A DNA stretch of 64,000 nt from NCBI GenBank assembly GCA_963779845.1, contig CAVZZV010000006.1, positions 620,001 through 684,000 on the forward strand, in the 5' to 3' direction. The notes below the pieces were generated by a model, which ran no database searches, was not told where the DNA came from, and saw only the letters and a list, made by a program, of their open reading frames with translations. The stretch is from CAVZZV01 sp963779845. Its GTDB lineage: Bacteria > Bacteroidota > Bacteroidia > Bacteroidales > GCA-2748055. The position numbers and the translations under genes were made by a program. Positions 20,467 to 29,800 of the stretch are shown here, one piece after another; within the stretch, counting starts at the first letter, position 1, and each line of letters opens with the position of its first letter.

Positions 20467-21369
20467 TTAGTTCTTTATCATTCTAAGGAAATAGGATTCC
20501 AAATTCTCTTCAAAAACATGCAGCATTTTGGGTGGCAATCCCGAAGTGACCAATTTTGTCGATATGGTTTCAGGCTCTTTAATAGCTTTGTTATCTGCCA
20601 ATTCAATACTATCCAATTTGCTGGTAGCACCAGAATATCCCCACTGACTCAATAGCTCCAATGCTTTCTTGTTATCGGCAGTATTAATACAAAGTTTTTT
20701 AATGAGTTGTTGTTCTAATTCATGGGTATTAATCTCCCTGATAATTTTCCCCTGATGAACAATTCCTATTCTGGTGGCAACTTTTGAAATTTCGGAAAGG
20801 ATATGACTCGACAGGAATATTGTGGTATGATGATTTTTAACCAGGTCTCTTAAATATTCTCGTATTTCCACAATTCCGGCTGGATCTAATCCATTGATGG
20901 GCTCATCAAGTAACAGTAATTTCGGGTTATGGAATAAGGCTTTCGCCAGGCCCAGACGCTGACCATTTCCTAAGGATAAAAATTTCGCTTTCTTGTTCTT
21001 ATATTGACCAAGTTGCAGAATCTCAATTATTTTATCAATAGGTTTTTTGTCTTTCATTCCCCGAAGTTCACCGTAAACTTCTAAATTTTCTTTCACCGTC
21101 AAATCCGGATAGGAATAGGGAGTCTCCACTAAATATCCTATATCATTCCAGATGGGAGAATTTTGTTTAGGAATTTGTCCAAATAAAGAAATTATTCCGG
21201 AATCAGGCTTAATCATTCCCAGAAGAAGTCGGATTGTAGTGGTTTTACCGGCTCCATTTAGTCCCAGGAATCCATATATTTCCCCTTCTCTTACATGGAT
21301 GGAAACCTCATCTACTGCGATAGTTTCTTTAAATTTCTTCGTCAGTTTTTCGGTCTGTATGACATTCAT
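20467..21369 (-). CDS. ABC transporter ATP-binding protein
   Basis: This 300-residue ATPase has Walker A GLNGAGKTTTIR, the signature LSLGNGQRLGLAKAL, Walker B LLLLDEPINGLD and the switch histidine in FLSSHILSEI. The last 90 residues form the regulatory tail seen in CcmA/NatA/BcrA-like exporters. It powers the permease encoded directly after it. The signature replaces the usual LSGGQ with LSLGNGQ, which is common in bacitracin-type exporters, so antibiotic resistance or self-protection is a possible role. Preceded by an SRPBCC protein gene 36 bp upstream on the same strand. Confidence 0.9.
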   Translation of the reverse strand: MNVIQTEKLTKKFKETIAVDEVSIHVREGEIYGFLGLNGAGKTTTIRLLLGMIKPDSGIISLFGQIPKQNSPIWNDIGYLVETPYSYPDLTVKENLEVYGELRGMKDKKPIDKIIEILQLGQYKNKKAKFLSLGNGQRLGLAKALFHNPKLLLLDEPINGLDPAGIVEIREYLRDLVKNHHTTIFLSSHILSEISKVATRIGIVHQGKIIREINTHELEQQLIKKLCINTADNKKALELLSQWGYSGATSKLDSIELADNKAIKEPETISTKLVTSGLPPKMLHVFEENLESYFLRMIKN

Positions 21370-21405
21370 AATCCACTTTTGTACATGACTGTTACTAAAG
21401 TAAAA

Positions 21406-21867
21406 TTAATCCTTTTCGCAATACTTAATATACTTATTAAGAATATGATCCCAACCCTGTTCTGAGTCCATCATTTTTCTATAATCATCAGAATCTTCTC
21501 CGTGATTTTCAAAATTGAAATGTTCAAATTTAATGATTGTTGAATTGTAATACCGGGTAAAAGAAATATTAATATCGCTTGCTTTGTCCGGATTCGGAAT
21601 CGGTTCACGTTTAGCACTAATCTGCCATTTTAAACCGATAAGGGCGTTTTCCGTATATTCCGTTACACGTCCCCAATCGCAACGAAATCCATAGGGTCCG
21701 AATTCTGAACAAAGCCCATTTTTTTTATCCTCAATTTTGATTTCTTCTAATTTTTCCTGCGACCAGGTATATTCCCTCGGCCACCATTCATTGAATTCAT
21801 TTACAAATTTTCGGAAAGCTTCATCGGATGAAATGCCGACCTTAAATTCTTTTTTTATTCTATCCAT
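21406..21867 (-). CDS. SRPBCC/AHSA1-domain protein
   Basis: A protein of 153 residues counted from the ATG at 21867. Longer in-frame starts exist up to 21924, but MDRIKKEFKVGISSDEAF matches the normal family start. It has the START-like fold of AHSA1 proteins: the N-terminal strand, then FVNEFNEWWPREYTWS, a beta grip with SFTRYYNSTIIKFEHFNF, and the final helix GWDHILNKYIKYC. Such proteins bind hydrophobic ligands in the cytoplasm; no ligand is known here. It sits in front of the ABC exporter genes and could be cotranscribed. Confidence 0.75.
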   Translation of the reverse strand: MDRIKKEFKVGISSDEAFRKFVNEFNEWWPREYTWSQEKLEEIKIEDKKNGLCSEFGPYGFRCDWGRVTEYTENALIGLKWQISAKREPIPNPDKASDINISFTRYYNSTIIKFEHFNFENHGEDSDDYRKMMDSEQGWDHILNKYIKYCEKD

Positions 21868-22094
21868 TGAATATCCTTTTAATGGGTATATTTTCACAGT
21901 TATACCCCCTCCTTTTAAGCGCAAATTGAACAGGCAAATTTAAATTATTTTTTTTACGGGAGAATTTGGCTTTTCTGCATTTGTGAAACCATATCTTCAA
22001 TGGTCTTTTCTAAACTCTTTTACTCATTATTTTGCTAACCATTTTTAATAAATTTTTTTCCTCCGTAAAGGGTCTCTCCAGACCCCTTGCCTTT

Positions 22095-23156
22095 TCATTT
22101 TTTGCTTCTTCTATGAAGGTGATTAACCACGTAAGCTGCATCTCTGCCTACTCCTCCCACAAGGCCTGAGGTTAATCCGAATTGGAAAATCATTCCCACA
22201 AAATAAAGACCTTCGAATTCTTTAGAGATTCCCCGATAGGTTTTCGGCCAGCCATTTGCTTCTGACGCATCCAATTTTATCCAGGAAAAGTCTGGTTTAT
22301 AACCTGTTGCCCAAACAACAGATGCCACATTTAAAATCCGTCCATCCTCCAAAAGAGGAAATCCCTTTTCTACTCCTTTCAACCTGGGTAAGCGTTCTAT
22401 CTTTGCTTTATTCACCTCATGTATGGATACACTTATAAGAGGGCCCCCACTCTTAGTGATAATAGTTTTCACTTTTCGACCCATTGGTGTTTTAATCGTC
22501 AGGATATAATAGACAAACAACCAGTATAATCTTCCAAGATAGCGGAAAATAAAATCCGGAATATGGGGTGTAGGTTTTCCGGAAATAAAAGTTGGACGAC
22601 TTTTTGAGAGTTCAATTGCGATCTCCACCCCAGATGTTCCCGCTCCGACCACCAGTGTATTTGATGCCGGTAATAATTGCGGGTTTTTATATTTTGAGGA
22701 GTGAATTTGTAAAATATTTTTGTTAAGATCTGAAGAAAACGCAGGTATATAGGCAGTGGGATTTGTACCTGTGGCAACAATTACGTTTTTTGCATAAATT
22801 TTACCTTTGGAAGTTATTATTTCGTAGCCATCGCCGGTTTTAGTAAGTGCCAGTACACTTGTATTTAATTCAACGGGTATTGAATATTTTTTTGCATAAT
22901 TTGACAGATAATCCGCCATCTCTTCTTTTGAAGGAAGGGTGCCCCGAACAGCGGGGTATTTTAATCCCGGAAGGCCATCATACTGCGAGGGTGTGAATAG
23001 CCGTAAGGAATCCCATCGTTCCCGCCATGAGGAACCCACCTGATTTGCTGAATCCAGTATAATGAATTCTTCATTATACTTTTTTAAAAAATAGGCCACT
23101 GCTAAGCCAGATTGTCCAGCTCCAATGACCACTGTTCTGCTATGCTTCTTTTCCAT
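22095..23156 (-). CDS. FAD/NAD(P)-dependent flavoprotein monooxygenase (copy 1)
   Basis: This 353-residue protein of the CzcO/FMO type has an FAD site GAGQSGLAVAYFLKK near the N-terminus, a GSSWRERWDSLRLFTP motif, an NAD(P) site VVGAGTSGVEIAIELS in the middle and the ATG motif VWATGYKPD close to the end. It is predicted to oxidise a soft nucleophile or ketone with NADPH and oxygen in the cytoplasm. A paralogue at 24599-25720 shares the same motif order. The substrate is unknown. Confidence 0.85.
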   Translation of the reverse strand: MEKKHSRTVVIGAGQSGLAVAYFLKKYNEEFIILDSANQVGSSWRERWDSLRLFTPSQYDGLPGLKYPAVRGTLPSKEEMADYLSNYAKKYSIPVELNTSVLALTKTGDGYEIITSKGKIYAKNVIVATGTNPTAYIPAFSSDLNKNILQIHSSKYKNPQLLPASNTLVVGAGTSGVEIAIELSKSRPTFISGKPTPHIPDFIFRYLGRLYWLFVYYILTIKTPMGRKVKTIITKSGGPLISVSIHEVNKAKIERLPRLKGVEKGFPLLEDGRILNVASVVWATGYKPDFSWIKLDASEANGWPKTYRGISKEFEGLYFVGMIFQFGLTSGLVGGVGRDAAYVVNHLHRRSKK

Positions 23157-23307
23157 CTAATTAATGAGTAAGCTTTTCCAGCAATTATTTTTGATGGATT
23201 GCTCATCATAAGAAACAATCAGCACGGAATTAAGTTATTGGAGTGAGAATAATATTCTCCTGTATAATTTCCTGGCATGATGAAAAGGCACGGTAAATGC
23301 CATGGGC

Positions 23308-23347
23308 AAAAAAAAAAGTTTGATCCGCTTTCCGGCAAACCAAACTT
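23308..23347 (-). terminator. Rho-independent terminator after the porin-like gene
   Basis: On the minus strand AAGTTTG (23347-23341) pairs with CAAACTT (23322-23316), with extra pairing inside (GCCG.../CGG). A run of about ten T follows. It lies 30 bp after the stop of the porin-like gene. Confidence 0.75.
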
Positions 23348-23377
23348 ATCTGTAGTTGTTAGATACTACTTTTTTAT

Positions 23378-24052
23378 TCAATCAAAAAAATAGGAAATAC
23401 CGATAAAAGCAGAATAGGTGTTTATGTGGGCCTTGTCCAGGATATAATAGGAGTCGGTTTCCCTGGTACCGCTGTTATCACTGATGTCTAAAAGTCCGTA
23501 TACACCGCGAAAACCTAAATCCAGGCGAAAAGTCTTTTCTTCATTTAGTCCGAAATCCAATCCGGCACCATATGCAATCCCGAAATCACTTGCCCTTACC
23601 GTAAGGAGTGCCTGGTAGGTATCGTCGCCGGACTGACTGACATCACTTCCTATGTTAAGTCCTATCTGTGGACCAACTGCCACCTTGAAGTTAACGGGCT
23701 TCTGTATTCCCGTATTCAGAGTAAGTAATAAAGGAATGTGAATGTAATTAAGCTTAACGGTTCCTGAAAAGTCCGCTTCGCTGTAATCCTGGTTAAGAGA
23801 ATTATAAATTACCTCTGCCTGCAAACCTACATGTTCGGAGAAATAATAACCAAATAATCCGCTAAATCCGTAACCCAATGTAAATTCACCTTTGATGATT
23901 TCATCATTGGGAGTGTTAATATCAAATGAAGTGAAGGTTGGCATAAATCGCAAACCAATTTTCCCGCCCTGTGCATAGCTTTGAAAGGATAAACCCAAAC
24001 ACATAAGCATTATTCCTGCTGCAACAATTAATCTTTTCTTTCTCATATTCAA
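23378..24052 (-). CDS. Porin-family outer-membrane beta-barrel protein (PorT-like)
   Basis: This 224-residue protein has a clear signal peptide (residues 1-27, LIVAAGIMLMCLGLSFQSYAQG). The eight-stranded barrel pattern follows: IGLRFMPTFTSFDI, FTLGYGFSGLFGYYFSEHVGLQAEVIYN, LNYIHIPLLLTLNTG, FKVAVGPQIGLNIG, FGIAYGAGLDFGL, and a final strand ending SYFFD with terminal aromatic residues. This is the common small outer-membrane protein of Bacteroidota; the function is structural or unknown. A terminator follows, so it is a single-gene unit. Confidence 0.85.
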   Translation of the reverse strand: MNMRKKRLIVAAGIMLMCLGLSFQSYAQGGKIGLRFMPTFTSFDINTPNDEIIKGEFTLGYGFSGLFGYYFSEHVGLQAEVIYNSLNQDYSEADFSGTVKLNYIHIPLLLTLNTGIQKPVNFKVAVGPQIGLNIGSDVSQSGDDTYQALLTVRASDFGIAYGAGLDFGLNEEKTFRLDLGFRGVYGLLDISDNSGTRETDSYYILDKAHINTYSAFIGISYFFD

Positions 24053-24598
24053 ATATTTTTAAAGTTATAAAATCATTCACCCAAGGGTTGCGCCATTTTT
24101 TGTATTCACTTAATTATCAGTTGTATATACTGGCGACTTCTTTTTCAACTTTGGCAAAAAATCAACATCACGTGGAATTTCCTCCCCTCAAATGGACATT
24201 GTTTCAAAGGTGAAAGAAATATGATTCAAATCTGATGGTTGAATAAGTGTTCTGTTTTTGAAGTTATACAGGTTATACGACAAGCCGCTTCAGATTTTAA
24301 ACCAATCTGTAATATTGAGTTCTCCAAAAATTTGTGGAGAGATTATGAATCTTTCATTCTTTTATACCCAAGGAAAGCGCACCAAAACTTTTTCATTTTT
24401 CAGGAGGGTATTTTGGGGAGTGATTTTCGGAATGCATTTATTAATATTAGGTTTAAATTTATTTGTTTGAAACAAAGGGAATTTCATTTAGTTTCCCAGC
24501 CAAAGTTACTATAAAGGGTGGATTTATTATTATGACATATAAGGGCAAAAGCGTAAGATTTCCTTTTCGATTTCATTTAAAAATTGCGGTTTTCACCA
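24053..24598. other. Gap between porin-like gene and second monooxygenase
   Basis: About 545 bp without a gene I can defend. The part next to 24052 should carry the porin promoter. Open frames on the plus strand (24239-24514) have neither a family match nor a good start. Confidence 0.4.
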
Positions 24599-25720
24599 CT
24601 ATACAACTTGCTCTGACATTTTGGAATTGATTTTTTTTGCCGGTACGGATCGTTTGGAAGCGATATGTCTGGCGATATATCCGGCATCCTTACCCACGCC
24701 CATGAGTATTGAGGAACTAAGGGTACGCTGAAAAGGCATTCCGATGAAATACAAACCCGGTTGACCTTGCACTACACCACGCTCGTGTACCGGAAAACCA
24801 AAATCATCGAATATGGGAAAATCGATCCAGCTGTAATCAGTGATGAATCCCGTACACCAGATGATATTTTTCACTTTCAAAACCCGTTCGTCTTCCAGTT
24901 TCGGGTAGCCGTTTTCGGTTCCTTTTGTCCGTCCCACCCATTCAATACCGGCCTTTTTTAAACGCTTCCCTGTGCCGCCGGCCCTTGGGATACCGCGTGG
25001 TGGATAAAAAAAGTGTTTACGCATCATTCGCCCTAGCGGATTAGACACGTTCATCACTTTTGTAGCAGCAAAAACCATGATCGCTGTAATGAGGCGACCC
25101 TTAAAATTATCCCGAAAAGCAGGTTCCTCGCCGACATCTCTGCCCGAAAGCCATACCTTATGGTCTTTGGCCATATCCAGGGCAATTTCGGCTCCCGATT
25201 GACCTGCCCCTACAACGAGAACCGGGCCATCCTGAACCTGTGAGGGAGTTTGGTATTCTGAGGAATGCAACTTCACAATTTGAGGATCCAACTCGTCTGC
25301 AAATTCAGGAATACGGGGATTATGAAAAGGTCCGGTTGCTACTATCACATTGTAGGCTGAGATCATTTCCTTTTTGGTCTCTATATTATAGTGATCCCCC
25401 TCAGCGCTAACCCGGATTACCTTCACCCCTGTTCTTATTGGAAATCCAAACCGGGAAGCGTAGGCCTCGAGGTAGTCCGCAATATCGTCCTTACCGGGTT
25501 GCGATCCGGGGGGACCCGGGTAAGGCATCCCGGGTAAACTATCATAGCGACCCGGTGTAAACAGACGGAGAGATTTCCACCTTTTCCTCCAGGCGGCTCC
25601 GACTCTATTATTCTCATCCAGGATGATACATGGCATATTTTGGCGGGTGAGGTGCCAGGCTGTTGCCAGACCTGCCTGACCACCACCGATAATCACAGTT
25701 TCATAATGTCTGTTACTCAT
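24599..25720 (-). CDS. FAD/NAD(P)-dependent flavoprotein monooxygenase (copy 2)
   Basis: This 373-residue paralogue of the protein at 22095-23156 has the FAD site IIGGGQAGLATAWHLTR, GAAWRKRWKSLRLFTPGRYDSLPG, the NAD(P) site VVGAGQSGAEIALDM and IWCTGFITDYSWID near the end. The first glycine motif reads GGGQAG instead of GAGQSG. It is preceded by a 50-residue reading frame and, further up, by the LuxR-type regulator on the same strand. That order suggests a regulator controlling oxygenase genes, though this is inferred only from position. Confidence 0.87.
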   Translation of the reverse strand: MSNRHYETVIIGGGQAGLATAWHLTRQNMPCIILDENNRVGAAWRKRWKSLRLFTPGRYDSLPGMPYPGPPGSQPGKDDIADYLEAYASRFGFPIRTGVKVIRVSAEGDHYNIETKKEMISAYNVIVATGPFHNPRIPEFADELDPQIVKLHSSEYQTPSQVQDGPVLVVGAGQSGAEIALDMAKDHKVWLSGRDVGEEPAFRDNFKGRLITAIMVFAATKVMNVSNPLGRMMRKHFFYPPRGIPRAGGTGKRLKKAGIEWVGRTKGTENGYPKLEDERVLKVKNIIWCTGFITDYSWIDFPIFDDFGFPVHERGVVQGQPGLYFIGMPFQRTLSSSILMGVGKDAGYIARHIASKRSVPAKKINSKMSEQVV

Positions 25721-25743
25721 GGCTTTATTTTTTAGTAATTAAC

Positions 25744-25896
25744 TTATTTTACTTTCTTTACAGGAGGGAAACCTCCGGCGGCTTCTATGCTGGCGGTTCT
25801 ATTCACACCAGTATGTATCCGTCCCGAATCCTGAGAGCCTGAATTCTCCTTCCGGGTATCAGAGATATTTGTAGGTTCTTTAGGGTTCATCATCAT
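25744..25896 (-). CDS. Possible small protein upstream of monooxygenase 2
   Basis: A 50-codon frame starts at three consecutive ATG codons and ends 23 bp before the monooxygenase start, with no stop in between. The product is polar and proline/glycine-containing (MNPKEPTNISDTRKENSG...AAGGFPPVKKVK), with no membrane helix or cysteine. I know no family. The tight spacing to the next gene makes it plausible, but it could be a leader sequence. Confidence 0.4.
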   Translation of the reverse strand: MMMNPKEPTNISDTRKENSGSQDSGRIHTGVNRTASIEAAGGFPPVKKVK

Positions 25897-26068
25897 TGAT
25901 TAAAAAGATCTCAATACAAAGTTAAAGCATGCAAGGCTGCTTTGCATCGGTGTGATTGCCCAATTATGCAGAAGATGAAAAATGGGTAATATTACCCACC
26001 GGAAGCGGTAATATGAATAAAAGTGGTGGAACAGGGGGAATTAAGGGTGGAAGACTGCTATCAGGCCT

Positions 26069-27706
26069 TCAGTAGAGATCGTTATCCATTATTTTATTTG
26101 TTAGCGCAAAAGCTGCCGCCTCCACTCGTGATGAAACACCGAGTTTATTGAAAATGTTACTTACATGACGGTCTACGGTCCGTTCACTGATAAACAAGTC
26201 ATTGGCAACGGCCTTATTGGTTTTTCCTGATGCGACCAGGCGCAATACCTGGAGTTCGCGAAGTGACAGGCCGTAGGTTTGGGGATTCCGTTCGCTGACC
26301 AATAAACCCTTAACCCTTTCCACATCTGGCGTAGCCCCAAGTTGTTCAAATATCCATTTGGCAGCCATCAACTCTGCCTCTGAATTATCCTTATCATTCA
26401 TTTCCAAATAAACGAGTCCTTTTAGTTCCCTTGAACATGCAGTTTCATAAGGAAGATTCAGGGAGTTCCAAAATTTCAATGCTTTTTGCAATTCCTCCAG
26501 TGCAGGCAGGAATTTCCTTTTTGCATAAAAAACGATCCCCTTGTAATACGCGCATTTAGCAAAAAGATAGGGTACATTAAAGTCCCTGGCAAACCCACAG
26601 ATTTCCTTTACAGCTTCATGGGCTTCTTCAATTTTTTTTGCAGCGATCATAATGCTCACCACTGCAGGGAGAAGCTCAGCACGTCTTTTTGGATCTTTTG
26701 TCTCCCGTAGAGTATTGCTTAAAGCAGTTTCCGCTACCTCTTTCTGCCCTTGTTCCAGACGCAGTAATGCGAGACCGGGTTGTGGATTTCTGCCTCTTTT
26801 GGCAGCTTCATGAAAACAGTTTTCCGCTTTCCTAAAATTTCCCACCAGACGATGTAGTTCGGCCTGCCGATAATATGCCTCTCCGGCTACCGATTCACGA
26901 GGACTTTCATTTAACAGATTGCAGGCATCCATGGTTTCCTCTAGCGCTTTTGGCCATTCACCGTGAAATTGGAAAATCTCCGCCCTTCGTACCAGGCACT
27001 CCCCTCTGAAGGGGACTATGTCCGGTTGGGAATCACACCACCGGGTCAGGGCGGATGTCCATTCCTGTGCTCTATCCAAATCCCATACTTTGCGACAAGT
27101 TTCGATGACTGCACAATAAACTATCCCGTGTACCAGTGGAAAGACATCTTCCGTTTCGACGGTGATCATCATTTCATCCAGAAGTTTTATCCCTCTGCCT
27201 ATTTCTCCTTGCTGGATCATTGCCTGTCCGAGCCCCAGCCGGCCGAGTGCGACCAGATCAACGTTTCGAAATTGTTCCCCGGCGGACACAACCTGCTCAA
27301 ATATTTTCTGTGCTTTGGCGCCATTTCCTGCAGAGAGTTCATTTAAGGCCTTCGGGATGAGAAGTAATCCCTTCTCGGCACAGTCGTGACTTTGTGCATC
27401 CTTGAGAAGCCTTTCGCCCCTTGCAAACCATCCACCCCCTCTTGCCTTCTCCCCTGCATTCATAAGCATTAATCCCAGCCAAAAAGCACAACGTACAGCT
27501 TTTTCCCTCTTTTTCCGATCCAGATATCCTTGGTGAGCACGTTCCAGAACCTGAAAACTTTCAGCATCCCTGCCGGTTAAGTATGCGGACAGGGCAAGTT
27601 TTTCCATTTCTGTGGGGTCAAGCGGGTGTTTCTTGTCCGCTTTTAATAGTTCATTATAGACCTCCGCCCAATTTTCAAACTTTATCATTACTTTATAAAC
27701 AAACAA
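26069..27706 (-). CDS. TPR-containing LuxR-family transcriptional regulator
   Basis: This 545-residue protein has a LuxR/GerE helix-turn-helix in the last 65 residues (LSLRELQVLRLVASGKTNKAVANDLFISERTVDRH...NIFNKLGV). The first 430 residues are tetratricopeptide-like helical repeats rich in alanine and leucine (AEIFQFHGEWPKALEETMDACNLL, YYRQAELHRLVGNFRKAENCF). There is no ATPase or sensor domain, so it resembles the C-terminal half of large MalT-type regulators. It binds DNA in the cytoplasm and probably responds to a protein partner. An alternative start is the ATG at 27688. The flavin monooxygenase genes downstream on the same strand are candidate targets. Confidence 0.82.
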   Translation of the reverse strand: MFVYKVMIKFENWAEVYNELLKADKKHPLDPTEMEKLALSAYLTGRDAESFQVLERAHQGYLDRKKREKAVRCAFWLGLMLMNAGEKARGGGWFARGERLLKDAQSHDCAEKGLLLIPKALNELSAGNGAKAQKIFEQVVSAGEQFRNVDLVALGRLGLGQAMIQQGEIGRGIKLLDEMMITVETEDVFPLVHGIVYCAVIETCRKVWDLDRAQEWTSALTRWCDSQPDIVPFRGECLVRRAEIFQFHGEWPKALEETMDACNLLNESPRESVAGEAYYRQAELHRLVGNFRKAENCFHEAAKRGRNPQPGLALLRLEQGQKEVAETALSNTLRETKDPKRRAELLPAVVSIMIAAKKIEEAHEAVKEICGFARDFNVPYLFAKCAYYKGIVFYAKRKFLPALEELQKALKFWNSLNLPYETACSRELKGLVYLEMNDKDNSEAELMAAKWIFEQLGATPDVERVKGLLVSERNPQTYGLSLRELQVLRLVASGKTNKAVANDLFISERTVDRHVSNIFNKLGVSSRVEAAAFALTNKIMDNDLY

Positions 27707-27871
27707 TATTTATGGATTGTTATTTCGGGATTTTGAGAAATGTGGAACTTCGTATTACCTTTCCCTTCTATAAGATTCACATACCTTCGTAAAAAATTAA
27801 CTGCCTCGTCTAATTTCGTTCATGGCTTAGAACCGATGGCCACCAGGAAACTGAAAGCTTCCACAACCTGG

Positions 27872-28366
27872 TTATAATGAAAAATAAAATTCAAATCTTA
27901 ATGCTGGCCAAAGATTTAACGGCCTAATAAGTATAATGGATGAGTCTTCACTGTCAGCCAGGTAAAAAAAACCAACATCAATCGAAATACCATTCTTAAA
28001 ATTATGAAATGGAATATCTTTCCCGGCTGTTAAATTAAAGGTAAATTGTGCGGGTTTTTTCGCCGAAGGGTAGAATGTTGTTCCTTGCCGGCAAAACCAG
28101 GTTTTACCATTGATCTTTTCATTAGTATTGCCAAAATACAGCCTATGTTCCAGACTTACTGCAGACCAGATTTGGCCATAGGACGGACCTATTCCGCCAT
28201 TAATTCCAAGCTGACTAACATTAGCAAGTTGGTATGTTACCCCAGCATGCAAAAGTTCCGGGCCCGAAAGCCCTGTAACAAATCTGGTCTTCGATATTTT
28301 TCTTTCCTGACAATCCACATTTATACTGAAAACCAGAGCGAAGAAAACAACCAATAATTTTTTCAT
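27872..28366 (-). CDS. Hypothetical secreted or outer-membrane protein
   Basis: This 164-residue protein has a signal peptide (about 1-19, ending INVDCQ) and beta-strand-like alternation afterwards (GVTYQLANVSQLGINGGIG, FNLTAGKDIPF, FEFYFSL as the last strand). It ends with an aromatic residue pattern usual for small barrels. I recognise no family. It stands alone between the regulator gene and the VOC gene. Confidence 0.6.
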   Translation of the reverse strand: MKKLLVVFFALVFSINVDCQERKISKTRFVTGLSGPELLHAGVTYQLANVSQLGINGGIGPSYGQIWSAVSLEHRLYFGNTNEKINGKTWFCRQGTTFYPSAKKPAQFTFNLTAGKDIPFHNFKNGISIDVGFFYLADSEDSSIILIRPLNLWPALRFEFYFSL

Positions 28367-28556
28367 GATGGTTCATTTTTTACGACCCCGAATGTTTTGG
28401 TTAGGGTGCATGTTATACCTTTTTTTAAGAATTATGGTATGGGCAACACAACCAAATCTATATAGGAACTTAAGTATACAATTTATTCCACATCAACAGC
28501 ATCTGGATCACTCTGAATATGGGTCGTTTCAAGGATCGTTAGAGCAGGTCCAGGTT

Positions 28557-28976
28557 TTACTCCGTAGTTTGTTCTGTTGGAAATTGAGTCATGTCCATGA
28601 AGAATATTTCCCATGTATGTCCGTCAAAATCTTCAATGGTTCGCTGTACCATAAAACTATATTCCTTTGTTTCGTTCGGTTCAATTCCTCCGGCATTTAG
28701 CCCTTTTGTCATCAGGGTATTCACCTCTTCAACAGAATCCATGGACAATGAATATAATCCCGCTAATTTTGTTTTGGTATCCGCAATGGGTTTTGTAGCG
28801 AAGGTTGCAAACTTTTCGTGAGATAAAAGCATCAAAAAAATGTTATCGTCCCAAACCATGCACTTTCCGCTATCGTCTGAAAACTGAGGATTGTTTGTAA
28901 ATCCTATTGCAGAATAAAAGTCCATTGATTTTTGCAGGTCTTTAACTGCTAAATTGATGAAAATCTGTTTTGCCAT
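28557..28976 (-). CDS. VOC-family (glyoxalase/bleomycin resistance-like) protein
   Basis: This 139-residue protein has the two beta-alpha-beta-beta-beta halves of a vicinal oxygen chelate fold. MAKQIFINLAVKDLQKSMDFYSAIGF is the usual start, and FMVQRTIEDFDGHTWEIFFMD, with the metal-ligand glutamate, is the end of the fold. It resembles the PhnB/YaeR-like subgroup that is often annotated as extradiol dioxygenase or glyoxalase. The true reaction is unknown. The gene lies 21 bp downstream of the next AHSA1 gene, the pairing seen in many Bacteroidota small-enzyme operons. Confidence 0.8.
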   Translation of the reverse strand: MAKQIFINLAVKDLQKSMDFYSAIGFTNNPQFSDDSGKCMVWDDNIFLMLLSHEKFATFATKPIADTKTKLAGLYSLSMDSVEEVNTLMTKGLNAGGIEPNETKEYSFMVQRTIEDFDGHTWEIFFMDMTQFPTEQTTE

Positions 28977-28997
28977 GACTTTTAATAATTTGTTTGG

Positions 28998-29447
28998 CTA
29001 TGCGTCGGGTATATCAGGTTCTACCAAATGTTTTAATTTATCCATCGATTCCTGCCATCCCAAATAACACATTTCAATCGGTATTGCATCAGGAATTCCT
29101 TCTTGAGTAACGAATAGTTCGGTACCGCACAAAACCTTTTTTAATACAATGGTTGTAATCATTTGACCTGGCAAGTTAGGATCGTCAAATTGATCAGTAT
29201 ATTTTAATAGTTCATTTTGAACAATTTCTAAATATTCGCCACCAAACGAATGTCCATTTCCTGTGGTGAAATTTGTAAAGGTCATTTTATATTTTCCCCC
29301 AATTTTCATGTCCATACGATGTACTTTACAAACAAATCCATAAGGGGGTAACCATGAAGCCATTGCATCAGCATCAGTGAATGCTTTAAAGGTTTTTTCT
29401 ACCGGGGCAGCAAAAACCTGATGTAGTTTAACAATATTATTTGCCAT
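28998..29447 (-). CDS. SRPBCC/AHSA1-domain protein
   Basis: This 149-residue START-like protein begins LHQVFAAPVEKTFKAFTDADAMASWLPPYGF, exactly as ATPase-activator-of-Hsp90-homologue domains do, continues with MDMKIGGKYKMTFTNF and GGEYLEIVQNELLKYTDQF, and finishes with GWQESMDKLKHLVEP. A ligand-binding or polyketide-cyclase-like role is usual for the fold, with no known ligand here. It is followed at 21 bp by the VOC gene and is one of two AHSA1-like proteins in the window, the other being at 21406-21867. Confidence 0.8.
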   Translation of the reverse strand: MANNIVKLHQVFAAPVEKTFKAFTDADAMASWLPPYGFVCKVHRMDMKIGGKYKMTFTNFTTGNGHSFGGEYLEIVQNELLKYTDQFDDPNLPGQMITTIVLKKVLCGTELFVTQEGIPDAIPIEMCYLGWQESMDKLKHLVEPDIPDA

Positions 29448-29492
29448 TTTCTCCTTTTTTATAATCCTATAACAATTTTAAAATGGATTTTG

Positions 29493-29621
29493 TTAAGTGA
29501 TATTTGCGAACGTAAGGTCTTTTGTTGTGTCACTGGGCACTCTAGTTTGACTATAAATATTAAATGGGATGATAATTAAAATCAAGCATGAAGTGAGGGT
29601 GAGTTTTGTAATTCGGTTCAT
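29493..29621 (-). CDS. Short secreted peptide or truncated gene start
   Basis: A 42-residue frame has a textbook signal peptide (MNRITKLTLTSCLILIIIPF, ending IYSQ) but only 17 residues after it. It lies between a small membrane protein gene and the AHSA1 gene on the same strand. It is either a tiny exported peptide or the surviving 5' end of a larger lost gene. I cannot tell which. Confidence 0.4.
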   Translation of the reverse strand: MNRITKLTLTSCLILIIIPFNIYSQTRVPSDTTKDLTFANIT

Positions 29622-29668
29622 AGTTTTTACTTTATTTCGATCTGATTTATTCCAATTCTAAAGGATTA

Positions 29669-29800
29669 CTAATTATCCCTCTTCTCGAACTTCTCCTCCT
29701 TGCTCTTCTTTATTTTTCGAAAAACAAGGTAAATAATACCAAATACAGCTAATACCAAAAACAAAATTTGTATCCCAAGTAAATATTTCAAAACTTCCAT
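29669..29800 (-). CDS. Small single-helix membrane protein
   Basis: A 43-residue product MEVLKYLLGIQILFLVLAVF... has one hydrophobic helix (about 5-27), then a very basic tail (FRKIKKSKEEKFEKRDN). Its ATG directly follows the TAA of the YbjQ-like gene with no gap, so the two are translationally linked. Small helix-plus-basic-tail proteins downstream of YbjQ homologues may help tether them to the membrane; that is speculation. Confidence 0.6.
   Translation of the reverse strand: MEVLKYLLGIQILFLVLAVFGIIYLVFRKIKKSKEEKFEKRDN

Noticed and set aside
24239..24514. 91-codon plus-strand frame
   Set aside because: No family, no good start, and it lies in the upstream region of the porin-like gene on the other strand.
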